Under the pieces are notes generated by a model. That model was given only the letters and a program-made list of their open reading frames with translations, made no database searches and was not told the origin of the DNA. Of a DNA stretch of 64,000 nt, positions 27,447 through 36,752 are shown piece by piece. The DNA comes from Microbulbifer sp. A4B17. GTDB lineage: Bacteria > Pseudomonadota > Gammaproteobacteria > Pseudomonadales > Cellvibrionaceae. Numbering within the stretch: position 1 is the stretch's first letter; every line of letters begins with the position of its first letter. The stretch spans positions 878,501 through 942,500 of the forward strand of contig NZ_CP029064.1 in NCBI RefSeq assembly GCF_003076275.1, given 5' to 3'. Made by a program: the position numbers and the translations under genes.

Positions 27447-28349
27447 GTGCTTGGAAGCAAAACTTTATCGCCCTGGTTAATGGCAACTCTGATAGCTGTT
27501 ACTCCAGTAGGGGCGTTAGCGCAACAAGATCCGTTTGGTGGTGCAGCTCAAGACCCGGCTGCGGTAGATATCAGCGGAGCAGAGGATGCCAGTGTCGATG
27601 ACGGGGGCCTGTCTCTCGAGGACGAGTATGGCTTTGATCCTGCCGATGAATTTGGTGGTGCCGAGGGCGAAGATTTATCACTTCGCGACCCCTGGGAAGG
27701 TTTTAATCGGGCCATATTCTCTTTCAACGATGGTGCCGACCGCTATGTGTTGAAACCTGCCGCTGTCAGCTATCGCCAAATTACCCCAATTTTCGTTCAG
27801 CACGGTGTCAGTAACTTTTTTGACAACCTGCGTGAAGTCACCAATACCTTTAATGATGTTTTGCAGGGTAAGTGGGGCCAGGCGGGCAACGATGCCGGTC
27901 GTTTCCTGGTGAACTCCACCGTGGGCATTGCCGGTGTGTTGGATGTTGCCCAACATATGGGCCTGGAACAGGGGGAAGGTGAAGACTTCGGCCAGACCCT
28001 GGCTGTTTGGGGTGTGCCTTCCGGTCCCTACTTGGTTTTACCGCTACTGGGTCCGTCTACCGTGCGGGATACCCCAGCCAAGGTGGTGGATTATTATACC
28101 GATCCACTAAGCTACATAGATGACGACGCCACTAGATATGCTTTGAAGGGGACGGATATTATTCAAAGCCGTGCCAGCCTGCTTCAAGCGGAATCTCTCC
28201 TGCAAGGTGATCGCTATGTACTCTTGCGAGATGCTTACCTGCAGCGCCGCGACTATTTGATTGTCGATGGTGAAATGGATGTTCAAACGGAAGAAGAAGC
28301 CGCGGAGGCAATTGACGAGGGTGAAGTGGAAGAGGCTCCTGACTATTGA
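27447..28349 (+). CDS. mlaA: MlaA/VacJ-family phospholipid transport protein
   Basis: 300 residues with a signal peptide (LMATLIAVTPVGALA) from a GTG start at 27447 after AGAGGAG. An acidic linker (about 30-75) is followed by the MlaA domain (RDPWEGFNRAIFSFNDGADRY, DVLQGKWGQAGNDAGRFLVNS, PSGPYLVLPLLGPSTVRDT). MlaA sits in the outer membrane and removes surface phospholipid with the Mla pathway. Unlike classical VacJ there is no lipobox Cys here, so it is probably not a lipoprotein. No other mla genes are nearby. Confidence 0.92.
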   Translation: MLGSKTLSPWLMATLIAVTPVGALAQQDPFGGAAQDPAAVDISGAEDASVDDGGLSLEDEYGFDPADEFGGAEGEDLSLRDPWEGFNRAIFSFNDGADRYVLKPAAVSYRQITPIFVQHGVSNFFDNLREVTNTFNDVLQGKWGQAGNDAGRFLVNSTVGIAGVLDVAQHMGLEQGEGEDFGQTLAVWGVPSGPYLVLPLLGPSTVRDTPAKVVDYYTDPLSYIDDDATRYALKGTDIIQSRASLLQAESLLQGDRYVLLRDAYLQRRDYLIVDGEMDVQTEEEAAEAIDEGEVEEAPDY

Positions 28350-28387
28350 GTTGTCGCCTGAGGCGAATAAAATCTTAGAGCCTTTAT

Positions 28388-29566
28388 ATGGCCGGCCCCA
28401 GTAGCCTGGTGCTAACCGACGACGAGCGCTCCCGCAGTTTCTTGCGAGGGGCGCTTTCGCGTTTTGGCTTCCAGGTAAGTGTCGCCAGCAGCGGCAAAGA
28501 TGGCATCGACCAGTTTACTCCCGGTGCATTCCGTATCGTATTGATTGATCGCTATTTGCCGGATATGAGTGGTCTGGAGGTACTGCGCCGGATCAAGCGC
28601 ATAGCTCCAGAGGTGGCTGCTGTGATGATTGCCCCAGACATTGCTTCCGATGACGTACTCCAAGCGATGCGCCTTGGCGCCAAAGACTACCTGATTAAAC
28701 CCTTGGAAGAAGCGGCCGCCATTGATCGCATGATCTGCCGTATCAGTGGTGAAGAAAACCTCGCCAAGCAGAACCGTGAATATAAAGTGACCCTGGAGCG
28801 TCGCAATAGTGAGCTGCGGGATCATGTGGAGTTACTGCGTAGGGACCAGGAAGCTGGTCGTTTGTTGCAGCAACATTTACTGCCCCGAACGCCCTACCAC
28901 TACCCCAGTGGTGTGGAAGCGTCCTACCGGCTGGTTCCCTCCCTATACCTCAGCGGTGATTTTGTCGATTACGGTCTGTTTGGTGAGCGCTTCGTTGCCT
29001 TTTACCTGGTCGATGTATCGGGCCACGGTGTTTCCTCGGCCCTGGTAACCGCACTGATTAAGCACAGCATTATGCATCGCTTGCGAGAGCGCCCTCTGTT
29101 TGCGCAGCTGGACTCCCTCAGTGACGACTTGCTGGATGTTCTCAACCTGGTCAATAGCGAGCTGTTATCCACAAATCTGGGCAAGCACGCCAGTATGTTT
29201 GTCGGGGTTGTGGACAGTGGTGCCAGGCAATTGCACTACGCTGTTGCCGGACAAATACCCATGCCTGCCCTGGTCAGTGAGGCAGGTGCAGACTGGTTGC
29301 CAGGTAAGGGACGCCCCCTGGGCATTTTTGAGCGAGGCGATTGGCAGGTATTGCGTGCCGAACTTCCCTCCAATTGGCGTTTGGTTGCCTGCTCCGACGG
29401 CGTACTTGAATTGCTGCAAGGTGATCTGCTCGATAAAGAGGCCCAGCTTTTGCAAGCCATTTCAGAGAGTGGAGGAGAGCTCGAAGGGCTCTGTCAGTCT
29501 TTAAAAATAGATACTTTTGGCGCTCTGCCGGACGATATTACGATTCTCACTTTAGGTTGCCAGTAA
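28388..29566 (+). CDS. Response regulator with PP2C-type (SpoIIE) phosphatase output
   Basis: 392 residues. The receiver domain (about 5-120) has phospho-acceptor Asp in VLIDRYLPDMSG and Lys in LIKPLEE. A coiled linker leads to an SpoIIE/PP2C phosphatase (about 190-390) with metal-binding SGDFVDYG, VDVSGHGVSSALV, ACSDGVLEL and DDITILTL. Such proteins (HsbR/RssB-like layout) dephosphorylate a STAS-domain anti-sigma antagonist; a STAS gene follows at 29787. There is no kinase domain, unlike full HsbR. Confidence 0.92.
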   Translation: MAGPSSLVLTDDERSRSFLRGALSRFGFQVSVASSGKDGIDQFTPGAFRIVLIDRYLPDMSGLEVLRRIKRIAPEVAAVMIAPDIASDDVLQAMRLGAKDYLIKPLEEAAAIDRMICRISGEENLAKQNREYKVTLERRNSELRDHVELLRRDQEAGRLLQQHLLPRTPYHYPSGVEASYRLVPSLYLSGDFVDYGLFGERFVAFYLVDVSGHGVSSALVTALIKHSIMHRLRERPLFAQLDSLSDDLLDVLNLVNSELLSTNLGKHASMFVGVVDSGARQLHYAVAGQIPMPALVSEAGADWLPGKGRPLGIFERGDWQVLRAELPSNWRLVACSDGVLELLQGDLLDKEAQLLQAISESGGELEGLCQSLKIDTFGALPDDITILTLGCQ

Positions 29567-29786
29567 TACCTAAAATCTCTAGCGGTAGACTTCGACTATG
29601 AAGTCGAATTTTGTGCTTTATCGCTCTTGTCAGTCTGCATAGTCAGGAGTAAGCTCCGCCCACTTTATGCACAAAATTGCACTAGGCGCCAAAAACGCCA
29701 AATGCTATTGTGTTCTCTACCAGTGAACTTTTGCCATCCGCCTGCACTTATAACAAAAGGTGTAACCGGGTGAGCCAGGGGTTGTT

Positions 29787-30305
29787 ATGCAGTCCGGGCA
29801 AATTATGGTTGGGGCCCACCAGGGCATTTATGTCATCAAGTTAGTGGGTGATGTTCGTCTCAACCTTTGTACCTCATTTGATAGTTTTATCGACAATATG
29901 TTTGCGCGAGGGGACTTTGCCGGAGTGGCATTTGATCTCGGTGGGGCAGAAGGTGTCGATAGCACGACCCTGGGCTTGATGGCGAAGATTGCTATTCGTG
30001 CCCTGGAGCGGGGCTGTGAAAAACCGCTGGTATTTTCTGCGGGCAAAGGTATCCGCCACCTGTTGGACGCCATGGGCTTTGATTCGTTGGTTGAAATCAG
30101 CGATACGGTCCATGACTTGAGCGTACCCACAACGCCACTGGTATGTCATAGCCCCGATGAGTGTGCGGCACGGGAAAAGGTACTGGAAGCTCACCGGGTA
30201 CTGATGAGCATGAACGAACAAAACGCCGAGACTTTTCGAGACTTGGTACATACCCTCGAGAGCGAGTGTTCCCCGGTTGCCAAATCTTCGGCGCATTATC
30301 ACTAG
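29787..30305 (+). CDS. STAS-domain anti-anti-sigma factor
   Basis: 172 residues. An N-terminal STAS domain (about 8-100) carries the phospho-Ser motif GVDSTTLGLMAK (D-S-T-T-L-G). A C-terminal helical tail follows (EKVLEAHRVLMSMNEQNAETF). It is the expected substrate of the phosphatase encoded 220 bases upstream, resembling the Pseudomonas HsbR-HsbA arrangement. The target sigma or anti-sigma factor is not in the window. Confidence 0.88.
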   Translation: MQSGQIMVGAHQGIYVIKLVGDVRLNLCTSFDSFIDNMFARGDFAGVAFDLGGAEGVDSTTLGLMAKIAIRALERGCEKPLVFSAGKGIRHLLDAMGFDSLVEISDTVHDLSVPTTPLVCHSPDECAAREKVLEAHRVLMSMNEQNAETFRDLVHTLESECSPVAKSSAHYH

Positions 30306-30349
30306 CACTCATTCAAGCCTAATCTCCAGTTCTGGGAATCTCCCTTTAA

Positions 30350-30808
30350 TTAGCAACGCTTCATATCTCTTGCTTCGGCGCGAGCCTTGGTGAAGAGTCC
30401 GTGTGGCAGGTAAATTAACTCTGCCACCCTGCGAATCAGGTGCTCTTCAAATGCTTCGATAACATCATCGGAAAAAGCTACCTGCCACATCTGCCGAATC
30501 AACAAGTATTTGTCTCTCTCGCTGAATTGTTCATTCACCGCCTGGGTAAATTCGAACAGGGATGTAGCCCTGTCCCGCTGGCCAATGGCTTCGCTGACTA
30601 TCTCTGTGGCGCTGGTCAGGTCGAGAGAGTAGTGCTGACACAAAAGATGTGTGAGCGTATCCCGCTCACACTTATCAAGTTTTTGATCGACAGTGGCGAC
30701 TTCAACTAAAAGTGCTGCGCTGATCATCCGCACGTCTTTTTCATTACGTGCTTCAACATCAGCGCTGTTACCTATCTGTTCAAACAGTTTACGAATTTGT
30801 TGCAGCAT
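30350..30808 (-). CDS. TerB-family (tellurite resistance-like) protein
   Basis: 152 residues, all helical, with the TerB-like pattern: [66 protein letters not shown]. The acidic D-x-x-x-D/E positions could bind metal. Its start overlaps the end of the transaldolase gene by 20 bases, so it is co-transcribed with tal. The function of stand-alone TerB proteins is unclear. Confidence 0.85.
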   Translation of the reverse strand: MLQQIRKLFEQIGNSADVEARNEKDVRMISAALLVEVATVDQKLDKCERDTLTHLLCQHYSLDLTSATEIVSEAIGQRDRATSLFEFTQAVNEQFSERDKYLLIRQMWQVAFSDDVIEAFEEHLIRRVAELIYLPHGLFTKARAEARDMKRC

Positions 30809-31784
30809 GGATGTCCTGCTGTCCTTTTACTCGATTCTGTAACAATAGCTCCAAGCGCTCCTGGTCCTTCACAAAATTTCGGATGCCATCGGCGAGTTTC
30901 TCGGTGGCCATGGCGTCGCTATTTAGCTGGAAGCGGAACTCCGCTTCGGCCAGGTCTTGGGCTGGGCGGGCTTTGGATGTGGACACCGGCGGTATTCCGT
31001 CAGCCAGTGGGCCCTCGCTGTCCTCCAGGGCTTGCAATAACTGTGGACTGATAGTCAGTCGGTCGCAGCCCGCCAGGGCCTCGATTTCGCCAGTATTGCG
31101 GAAGCTGGCGCCCATCACGATGGTTTTGTAGTCCCGGGACTTGTAGTACTCATAGATATTGCGCACCGAGATTACGCCGGGATCCTCTTCCGCAGGGATT
31201 GATTCGCGGTCGCTGTTGGCGATATGCCAGTCGAGGATTCGACCGACAAATGGGGAGATCAATGTCACCCCGGCTTCAGCACAGGAAATCGCCTGAGTTT
31301 GGCTGAACAACAGGGTCAGGTTGCAGTGGATTCCCTCGCGTTCCAGCACAGCTGCTGCGGCAATTCCCTCCCACGTCGATGCTATCTTGATCAGTACCCG
31401 CTCTTTGGCAACGCCCGCGCGCTCGTAGAGTGCAATCAGATGGCGTGCATAGTCGATTGTGGCGCGGGTATCAAAGGAAAGACGGGCATCGACTTCTGTG
31501 GATACCACCCCGGGCACCAGCTGCAAAATCTCAGAGCCGATACTGACGGCCAACTTAATGGCCGCCAGGCGCGCAATATTACCCGGGTTTGAACCGCCCT
31601 GGTGATCCTCTGCCCACTGCAGGGCCTCGGCGATATGATCGTCATACTGGGGGAGTTGAGCGGCCTTAAACAGCAGGGAGGGGTTGGTGGTCGCATCCTG
31701 AGGGCAATATCGGCGAATCGCTTCAATATCACCTGTATCGGCCACAACCTGGCTGCGCAGCTTGAGTTGATTCAACTTGTTCAT
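30789..31784 (-). CDS. tal: Transaldolase
   Basis: Pentose phosphate enzyme moving a dihydroxyacetone unit between sugar phosphates, 331 residues (TalB type). Seen: the DATTNPSL motif (30-37), Schiff-base Lys133 in [21 protein letters not shown], and [23 protein letters not shown]. It lies downstream of dusA and upstream of the TerB-like gene on the same strand. Confidence 0.97.
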   Translation of the reverse strand: MNKLNQLKLRSQVVADTGDIEAIRRYCPQDATTNPSLLFKAAQLPQYDDHIAEALQWAEDHQGGSNPGNIARLAAIKLAVSIGSEILQLVPGVVSTEVDARLSFDTRATIDYARHLIALYERAGVAKERVLIKIASTWEGIAAAAVLEREGIHCNLTLLFSQTQAISCAEAGVTLISPFVGRILDWHIANSDRESIPAEEDPGVISVRNIYEYYKSRDYKTIVMGASFRNTGEIEALAGCDRLTISPQLLQALEDSEGPLADGIPPVSTSKARPAQDLAEAEFRFQLNSDAMATEKLADGIRNFVKDQERLELLLQNRVKGQQDIHAATNS

Positions 31785-31827
31785 GGTTCCTCCCTTAATG
31801 ATTCACTGTCTACGTAGTAATTGCGGT

Positions 31828-32805
31828 CTAAGCGGCCTGGGTGACCTGTGCCAGTGCCTGTTCAAGCACCTCGGGACCCGCCCCTGGTTTGTGGGCATTT
31901 TCGCTCAGGTGGCGGCGAAAGCGCCGTGCCCCGGGGAGTCCCTGGAATAAACCGAGCATATGCCGAGTTATGTGATTCAAACGCTGTCCGCGCTGCATTT
32001 CCTGCTCGATATAGGGCAGCATCCGTTCTACCACCTGGATGGCATCCGGGCCGGCTTCGCCGTCAAATAACTGGCTGTCCACCTGGGCCAGAATTGTTGG
32101 GGTTTGGTAAGCCGCGCGACCCAGCATAACACCATCTACCTGGCGCAAATGTTGCTGGCATTCCTCAATTGAATTAATGCCACCGTTAATCACGATTTGC
32201 AGCTGGGGGTAATCTCGCTTGAGCTGGTAAACCATGTCGTAATTAAGTGGTGGAATTTCACGGTTTTCCTTGGGGCTCAGTCCTTTTAGCCAGGCCTTGC
32301 GCGCGTGCACGATAAAGGTATCCACACCGGCACTGGCCTGCGCCTCTACGAAACGAGTCAGGCCAGGATAGTCTTCCATATCGTCAATGCCGATGCGGTG
32401 CTTGACCGTAACCGGGATCGATACCGCACCGCGCATGGCACTGAGCCCTGCGGCAACCACGTCAGGCTCCGCCATGAGGCAGGCGCCGAAACGCCCGGAT
32501 TGGACCCGGTCACTGGGGCAGCCACAGTTGAGATTGATTTCGGCATAGCCCCACTCTTCGGCAATACGGGCACATTCAGCCAGTTTTTGTGGGTCACTGC
32601 CTCCCAGCTGCAGAGCGACAGGTTGCTCTGCAGCATCGAACTGCAAATGCCGCTGGCGGTCCCCGTGGAGTATTGCCCCGGTGGTCACCATTTCCGAATA
32701 GAGGCGTGCACGCTTGCTCAATAGACGCCACATATAGCGGCAGTGCCGGTCACTCCAATCGAGTAGAGGCGCGGTGCAGAAACGGTGGGTATTAAATTCG
32801 GACAT
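31828..32805 (-). CDS. dusA: tRNA-dihydrouridine synthase A
   Basis: 325-residue FMN enzyme that reduces uridines 20/20a in the tRNA D-loop. Diagnostic sequence: [32 protein letters not shown] (catalytic Cys), [36 protein letters not shown] and GVMLGRAAY. It is followed by tal after 43 bases on the same strand. Confidence 0.96.
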   Translation of the reverse strand: MSEFNTHRFCTAPLLDWSDRHCRYMWRLLSKRARLYSEMVTTGAILHGDRQRHLQFDAAEQPVALQLGGSDPQKLAECARIAEEWGYAEINLNCGCPSDRVQSGRFGACLMAEPDVVAAGLSAMRGAVSIPVTVKHRIGIDDMEDYPGLTRFVEAQASAGVDTFIVHARKAWLKGLSPKENREIPPLNYDMVYQLKRDYPQLQIVINGGINSIEECQQHLRQVDGVMLGRAAYQTPTILAQVDSQLFDGEAGPDAIQVVERMLPYIEQEMQRGQRLNHITRHMLGLFQGLPGARRFRRHLSENAHKPGAGPEVLEQALAQVTQAA

Positions 32806-33333
32806 AAACTGCGGAGTAAAACACTAATAAAAACAGAGTAGCCCGCCATTATATGGGATGCCTATGGTGATGTGCGGCTTTATTGTGAAACTTTCAGGCA
32901 CCTTTCTAGGTGTAAGAGCCTGTGGAACAGCAAGTGGGGCTCGAATAATGGTTGGCGGGCTTTATAAGGGATGCTCTAATTCAACCGGTTGCTTGTGTAA
33001 CTAATAATGCGAGATATCTGCGGTGGACCTAAAAGCTGGAACGGGTTGATATACCAGGAGCTTCTCACTCGATTCTTGATGGCTGATGTATGCAGGGTAA
33101 AGAGAGATTAGGTTTTATGCAGATTGTGCTTGGTGGTAATTTGAATTATCCACATTGGCAAAATATATAGTGAGTGAACCGTGTTCTCCTGCTGACAGAT
33201 TTCCGTGATGAAAGATACAATTGCTCCGTTCTTATTACTGAGCCAATTATTTTGAGTGCAGTCTTTTATTTGATGGCAGTGCACTTTTAACTTTTTGGCC
33301 AGGCTCAAAAAAAATTGATAAAAGGAATTTAGT
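32806..33333. other. Intergenic region between dusA and the small lipoprotein
   Basis: 528 bases holding divergent promoters for dusA and the lipoprotein gene. I see no credible gene or strong hairpin. Confidence 0.5.
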
Positions 33334-33594
33334 ATGAAGTTTAAATTAATCAGTGTGGGAGCTGCGGTGCTGGTTCTGGGTGGATGCGCTTCATTAATGA
33401 AAGAAACCGTATCTAAAAGAGCGCCTTTTGATCTGAACTGTGATGCGGGCTCAATAACGATCCAGCAACTGGGATACAGAACCTATGGGGTTTCAGGGTG
33501 TGATAAGCGTGCCACTTATGTATTGCAGGGACCTTGTTCAGGTCCTGGAAGTCAGTGTTTAGCAGTAATGAATTCCAATGTGGATGAAGGTTAA
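33334..33594 (+). CDS. Small lipoprotein of unknown function
   Basis: 86 residues. Signal peptide with a lipobox ending VLGGC (Cys18 would be lipidated). The mature part has four more Cys (NCDAG, VSGCDK, GPCSG, QCLAV) that could form two disulfides in the periplasm. An AAAGGAATTT ribosome site precedes the ATG. I do not recognise the family. Convergent with the GlpD-like gene. Confidence 0.7.
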   Translation: MKFKLISVGAAVLVLGGCASLMKETVSKRAPFDLNCDAGSITIQQLGYRTYGVSGCDKRATYVLQGPCSGPGSQCLAVMNSNVDEG

Positions 33595-33679
33595 TAGCAA
33601 AATCCGGGGGCAGGGAGTTTTTCTTGTTTCCCGTTTTTCAGGCTTCCAAAGTAATTGGGGGTTGTTGCGGGGGGAAATT

Positions 33680-34891
33680 TTAGATATTTCGCTCGCGTTC
33701 AGAAGAGTTTTTTGCAGTTTCTGAAGGTTGGATATTGGGTGGGGTAGGTGGCTCCTCACATAAAGTGGGTTCAAGTTTATTTAATAATTTACGCGCAGTG
33801 GCGCGATAGCTGGTCAGCTTACCGCCTGCCACAGCTAGAATTCTAGGCCTCTTGTTATCGTCACAACAAATAATAGTTTCCCGGGAGCGCGCAAAAGGGC
33901 TCTTTTCCATTTCCGGAAGTACCCGTAGTCCTGAATAACTCTCACAAATATCCTCCCCATTAAGCCCCCGAGCTTGAGAGAAATATTTCTGTACTGTCTG
34001 CAGGAGGTAGCTCTCCTCTTCTAGAGTGGGAGTGACATCCCGAGGGTCACCAAAATAGGGGCGCTCTGTAGTTCCAACCAGTGTTTTATCCTGCCAGGGC
34101 ATCACGAAAATTGCACGGCCATCCTCGGCCTCCACATAGTAGATTTTATCGCCAAGGGAGAGGGGCAATAAAATATGGGTACCTGCGACCAGGTCGATAG
34201 GGGGAAGGGCCACTGGCGGTGAACAGCGTGCATTGGTGTTGGCTACCCAGGGGCCGCTGCAATTGATGAGTGCCCGGGTGCGCAGCGTGCTGAGCTTGCC
34301 GTTAGCGACATAGTCCACGCGGACACCATCTCCAGTGACTTCTGCACCTACCAGGCTACCGGGACAGATAATCTGCGCTCCTTGGGCAACAGCTGAGGCA
34401 ACTACGTCACGGGTAAGGGCTGCGTCATCGGTCTGCGCATCGTTATAGCGGAAGACCTCTTTTAGGCCCTCCCTATTCAGGCCAGGAAGACTGTCCCACT
34501 GGGATTTGGGTACCCTGCGAAAATATGAATCGGTGTTACTCAGTCCAGACAGAAGGCTGTACAGGCTCAGGCCCAGGCGCACCAACCAGGCCGGTCTTTT
34601 ACTGTGCTGGTAGATGGGTATATAGAAAGGGACCATGCGCACAAGTTCTGGTTTGTTTTCCAGCAACCACTTTCTCTCCCGCAGACATTCATACACCAGT
34701 CGAAACTGGCCGCTTTCCAGGTAGCGCAAACCGCCGTGAATTAGCTTGGAAGACCGGGAGGAGGTAGCAGCTGCAATACCCAGTTGCTCGATTATGACCA
34801 CTGAATAGTGATTGGCGGCCAGGGCTTCAGCTGCTCCCGCACCCTGTATACCCGCGCCGACTACCAGGACATCAAAATCCGTAGACATCAC
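33680..34891 (-). CDS. GlpD-like FAD-dependent glycerol-3-phosphate oxidase
   Basis: 403 residues. N-terminal FAD Rossmann motif VVGAGIQGAGAAEALA (near 10-25), then SSRSSKLIHGGLRYLESG and the C-terminal LAVAGGKLTSYRATARKLL, all typical of GlpD. It lacks the roughly 100-residue C-terminal cap of E. coli GlpD. The expected reaction is glycerol-3-phosphate to dihydroxyacetone phosphate, feeding the quinone pool. Its start overlaps the end of the glycerophosphodiesterase-like gene by 20 bases, which would link glycerophosphodiester breakdown to G3P oxidation. Confidence 0.88.
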   Translation of the reverse strand: MMSTDFDVLVVGAGIQGAGAAEALAANHYSVVIIEQLGIAAATSSRSSKLIHGGLRYLESGQFRLVYECLRERKWLLENKPELVRMVPFYIPIYQHSKRPAWLVRLGLSLYSLLSGLSNTDSYFRRVPKSQWDSLPGLNREGLKEVFRYNDAQTDDAALTRDVVASAVAQGAQIICPGSLVGAEVTGDGVRVDYVANGKLSTLRTRALINCSGPWVANTNARCSPPVALPPIDLVAGTHILLPLSLGDKIYYVEAEDGRAIFVMPWQDKTLVGTTERPYFGDPRDVTPTLEEESYLLQTVQKYFSQARGLNGEDICESYSGLRVLPEMEKSPFARSRETIICCDDNKRPRILAVAGGKLTSYRATARKLLNKLEPTLCEEPPTPPNIQPSETAKNSSERERNI

Positions 34892-35564
34892 TCGCTTCCC
34901 GGGAGCGCATCAGCAGTGGCAGGTTGCCGGTGAGAATATGGTGTGCGCCGCGCTTGCGCCAGAGAACCGCCTCTTCCGTGGAGTTAATCTCATAGACAAC
35001 CCACTGCCATGGCCCAGGCGGCAACTCCTCACATTCAACCTGACTATCTCGAATCAGGAGGTAATCCGGTGCCAAAGTTACAATGTCCGCAGAAAGGCAG
35101 CGGGAGACACTATTGATCTCAAGGGCTACCCGGTGCCAGCCCATATTGCGGGCGGCTCTAAGGCTGCGGCAGTCTGCGGTGAGAAGTGCGAAAGACTCAT
35201 TCTCACTGCGCATCAGGTCCATCAACGTTTTCACTGCTGTGACAAATCCGATGGCAGCAATATTGGCCGGTGAGATACCGATAAACCAATCCAGGTGACG
35301 GTGGCAGCTGGCCCAATCCACCAGCTCGATAAAGCGATTGATCGACTGGCGATGTAGCTGCGAGTCCACCAGGGCGTGGAAGGCCTGAGACTGGTCATTG
35401 CCGGGAATATGCAGGCTATCCTCGTGGAAGCACCACGGGGTGCCGTCAGCGCTGAAGCGTATATCGCACTGAATAGCGCAGGCCCCCAGATTATGGGCCG
35501 CCTCGAAAGCGGCAATCGTATTCTCTGGTTGGCGGGTCTTGTCGCCGCGATGTGCAATTAACAT
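34872..35564 (-). CDS. Glycerophosphodiesterase-like protein with altered active site
   Basis: About 230 residues from the ATG at 35564, where the GDPD motif begins at once (MLIAHRGDKTRQPENTIAAF). His5, Arg6, the PENT block and His47 are kept. However, the metal-binding E-x-D is Q-C-D (residues 32-34), and the later E-x-K of the barrel reads G-I-S (96-98). Both acidic metal ligands are therefore missing. It may be a pseudoenzyme or act on another substrate. A longer upstream reading (to 35699) is possible but does not resemble the family. Coupled to the GlpD-like gene. Confidence 0.78.
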   Translation of the reverse strand: MLIAHRGDKTRQPENTIAAFEAAHNLGACAIQCDIRFSADGTPWCFHEDSLHIPGNDQSQAFHALVDSQLHRQSINRFIELVDWASCHRHLDWFIGISPANIAAIGFVTAVKTLMDLMRSENESFALLTADCRSLRAARNMGWHRVALEINSVSRCLSADIVTLAPDYLLIRDSQVECEELPPGPWQWVVYEINSTEEAVLWRKRGAHHILTGNLPLLMRSREASDVYGF

Positions 35565-36022
35565 GAGAATCTGGTCCGAAAAGCGGGTGTTATTGTCGTC
35601 TGGAATTGGGCTTGATTTGGCCTTTGCCCCAGAGATGAACCGGACCCTGGCTGGAGCCGGGTCATACAGGAAAAATAGACGGTGCCACCGCTGTTGCAAG
35701 GTTCACTGGGAGGAAATATAGGACCAGTGAGCTGTCTGTGGGCGACCAGGGCTTACACATTATGGTGAAATTGGATCGCTTGCATATTGTACGCGTGGAT
35801 TTAGTGCCAGATTGCCGTTAAGTGGCTTATGCTGCCAGCAATAATCCTACTGTTGGCAGTAGTTTCCTTGTTGGATAGAGTGAGGCTATGAGTAATGGCT
35901 GTTATTTACCGGCGGGCCAGGTGTTATTTATCAGAAGCGACTCAGTGCTCTTGATTTGACTTGAAAATAAAACAGCCTGATATTGCGTTTACTATAAGAA
36001 GCTCTAAGACTGTCCATTCTTT
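35565..36022. other. Divergent intergenic region upstream of the pilus chaperone
   Basis: 458 bases between the phosphodiesterase-like gene (minus) and the chaperone gene (plus). No gene is evident; it presumably holds promoters for both. Confidence 0.45.
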
Positions 36023-36706
36023 ATGAAGAAATTACTGATTCCAATTCTATTCCTGATCGCTCAGCCGGCACTGGCTTCTATGTCCGTGGATAAAATTGTC
36101 CTTTACCTGGAAGATGGTCCCAGTGCACGGGATGATGTCGTCGTCAGCAACCCTGATCATGAAACTTTATATGTCCAGACTGAAATCTTTCGTGTGGATA
36201 ATCCCGGGCGTGATAATGAGAGTCGGGTCAGGGTGATAAATCCCGATGAATTTAAACTCCTGGTGAGCCCCGCCAAAGCAGTGCTGGCCCCTGGTGAGAG
36301 AAAGCGCTTTCGTTTAATGGCCCTCGACCGAGACCTTGAGGAGGAAAAAGTCTACCGGGTGACCTTCAAACCTGTCGTGGGTGATATTCAGGGTGAGAAA
36401 ACTGCACTAAAAATCCTTGTGGCCTATCAGGCCCTGGTGTTTGTGCAGCCAGAGGGTGGAGCCTATAATGTCGATTTGATTACAGAAGGGAATAATTACC
36501 GGCTTTCCAACAGTGGCAATATCAATGTAGAAATTGTTGAGGTCCGTCACTGCCTAGCCGAAGGGGAATGTGAAAAACTTGAGACCTCTGGCCGGCTCTA
36601 CTCAGGCACCAGTATAGAGGTAGCCGGCAATCCCAGTGGTGGCGAACTGGAAGTTTTACTGCGCGGGCAACAGAGTGAGCGGGTTCGTTTTCCCCTCGAT
36701 AGCTGA
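36023..36706 (+). CDS. Periplasmic pilus chaperone (PapD-like fold)
   Basis: 227 residues with a signal peptide (LLIPILFLIAQPALA). An N-terminal Ig-like domain has the chaperone pattern LAPGERKRFRLMAL and VYRVTFKPVVG, and a second domain ends near residue 225. It resembles chaperones of the alternative (CS1/Tcf-like) chaperone-usher class. It is on the opposite strand from, and convergent with, the pilin-usher-adhesin genes (36753-40788) that it should serve. That orientation is unusual, since these four genes normally form one operon. Confidence 0.83.
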   Translation: MKKLLIPILFLIAQPALASMSVDKIVLYLEDGPSARDDVVVSNPDHETLYVQTEIFRVDNPGRDNESRVRVINPDEFKLLVSPAKAVLAPGERKRFRLMALDRDLEEEKVYRVTFKPVVGDIQGEKTALKILVAYQALVFVQPEGGAYNVDLITEGNNYRLSNSGNINVEIVEVRHCLAEGECEKLETSGRLYSGTSIEVAGNPSGGELEVLLRGQQSERVRFPLDS

Positions 36707-36752
36707 GATTATTAGCCCAAGTCAATGCGACAATATCTATGCGGCTTTTAGT

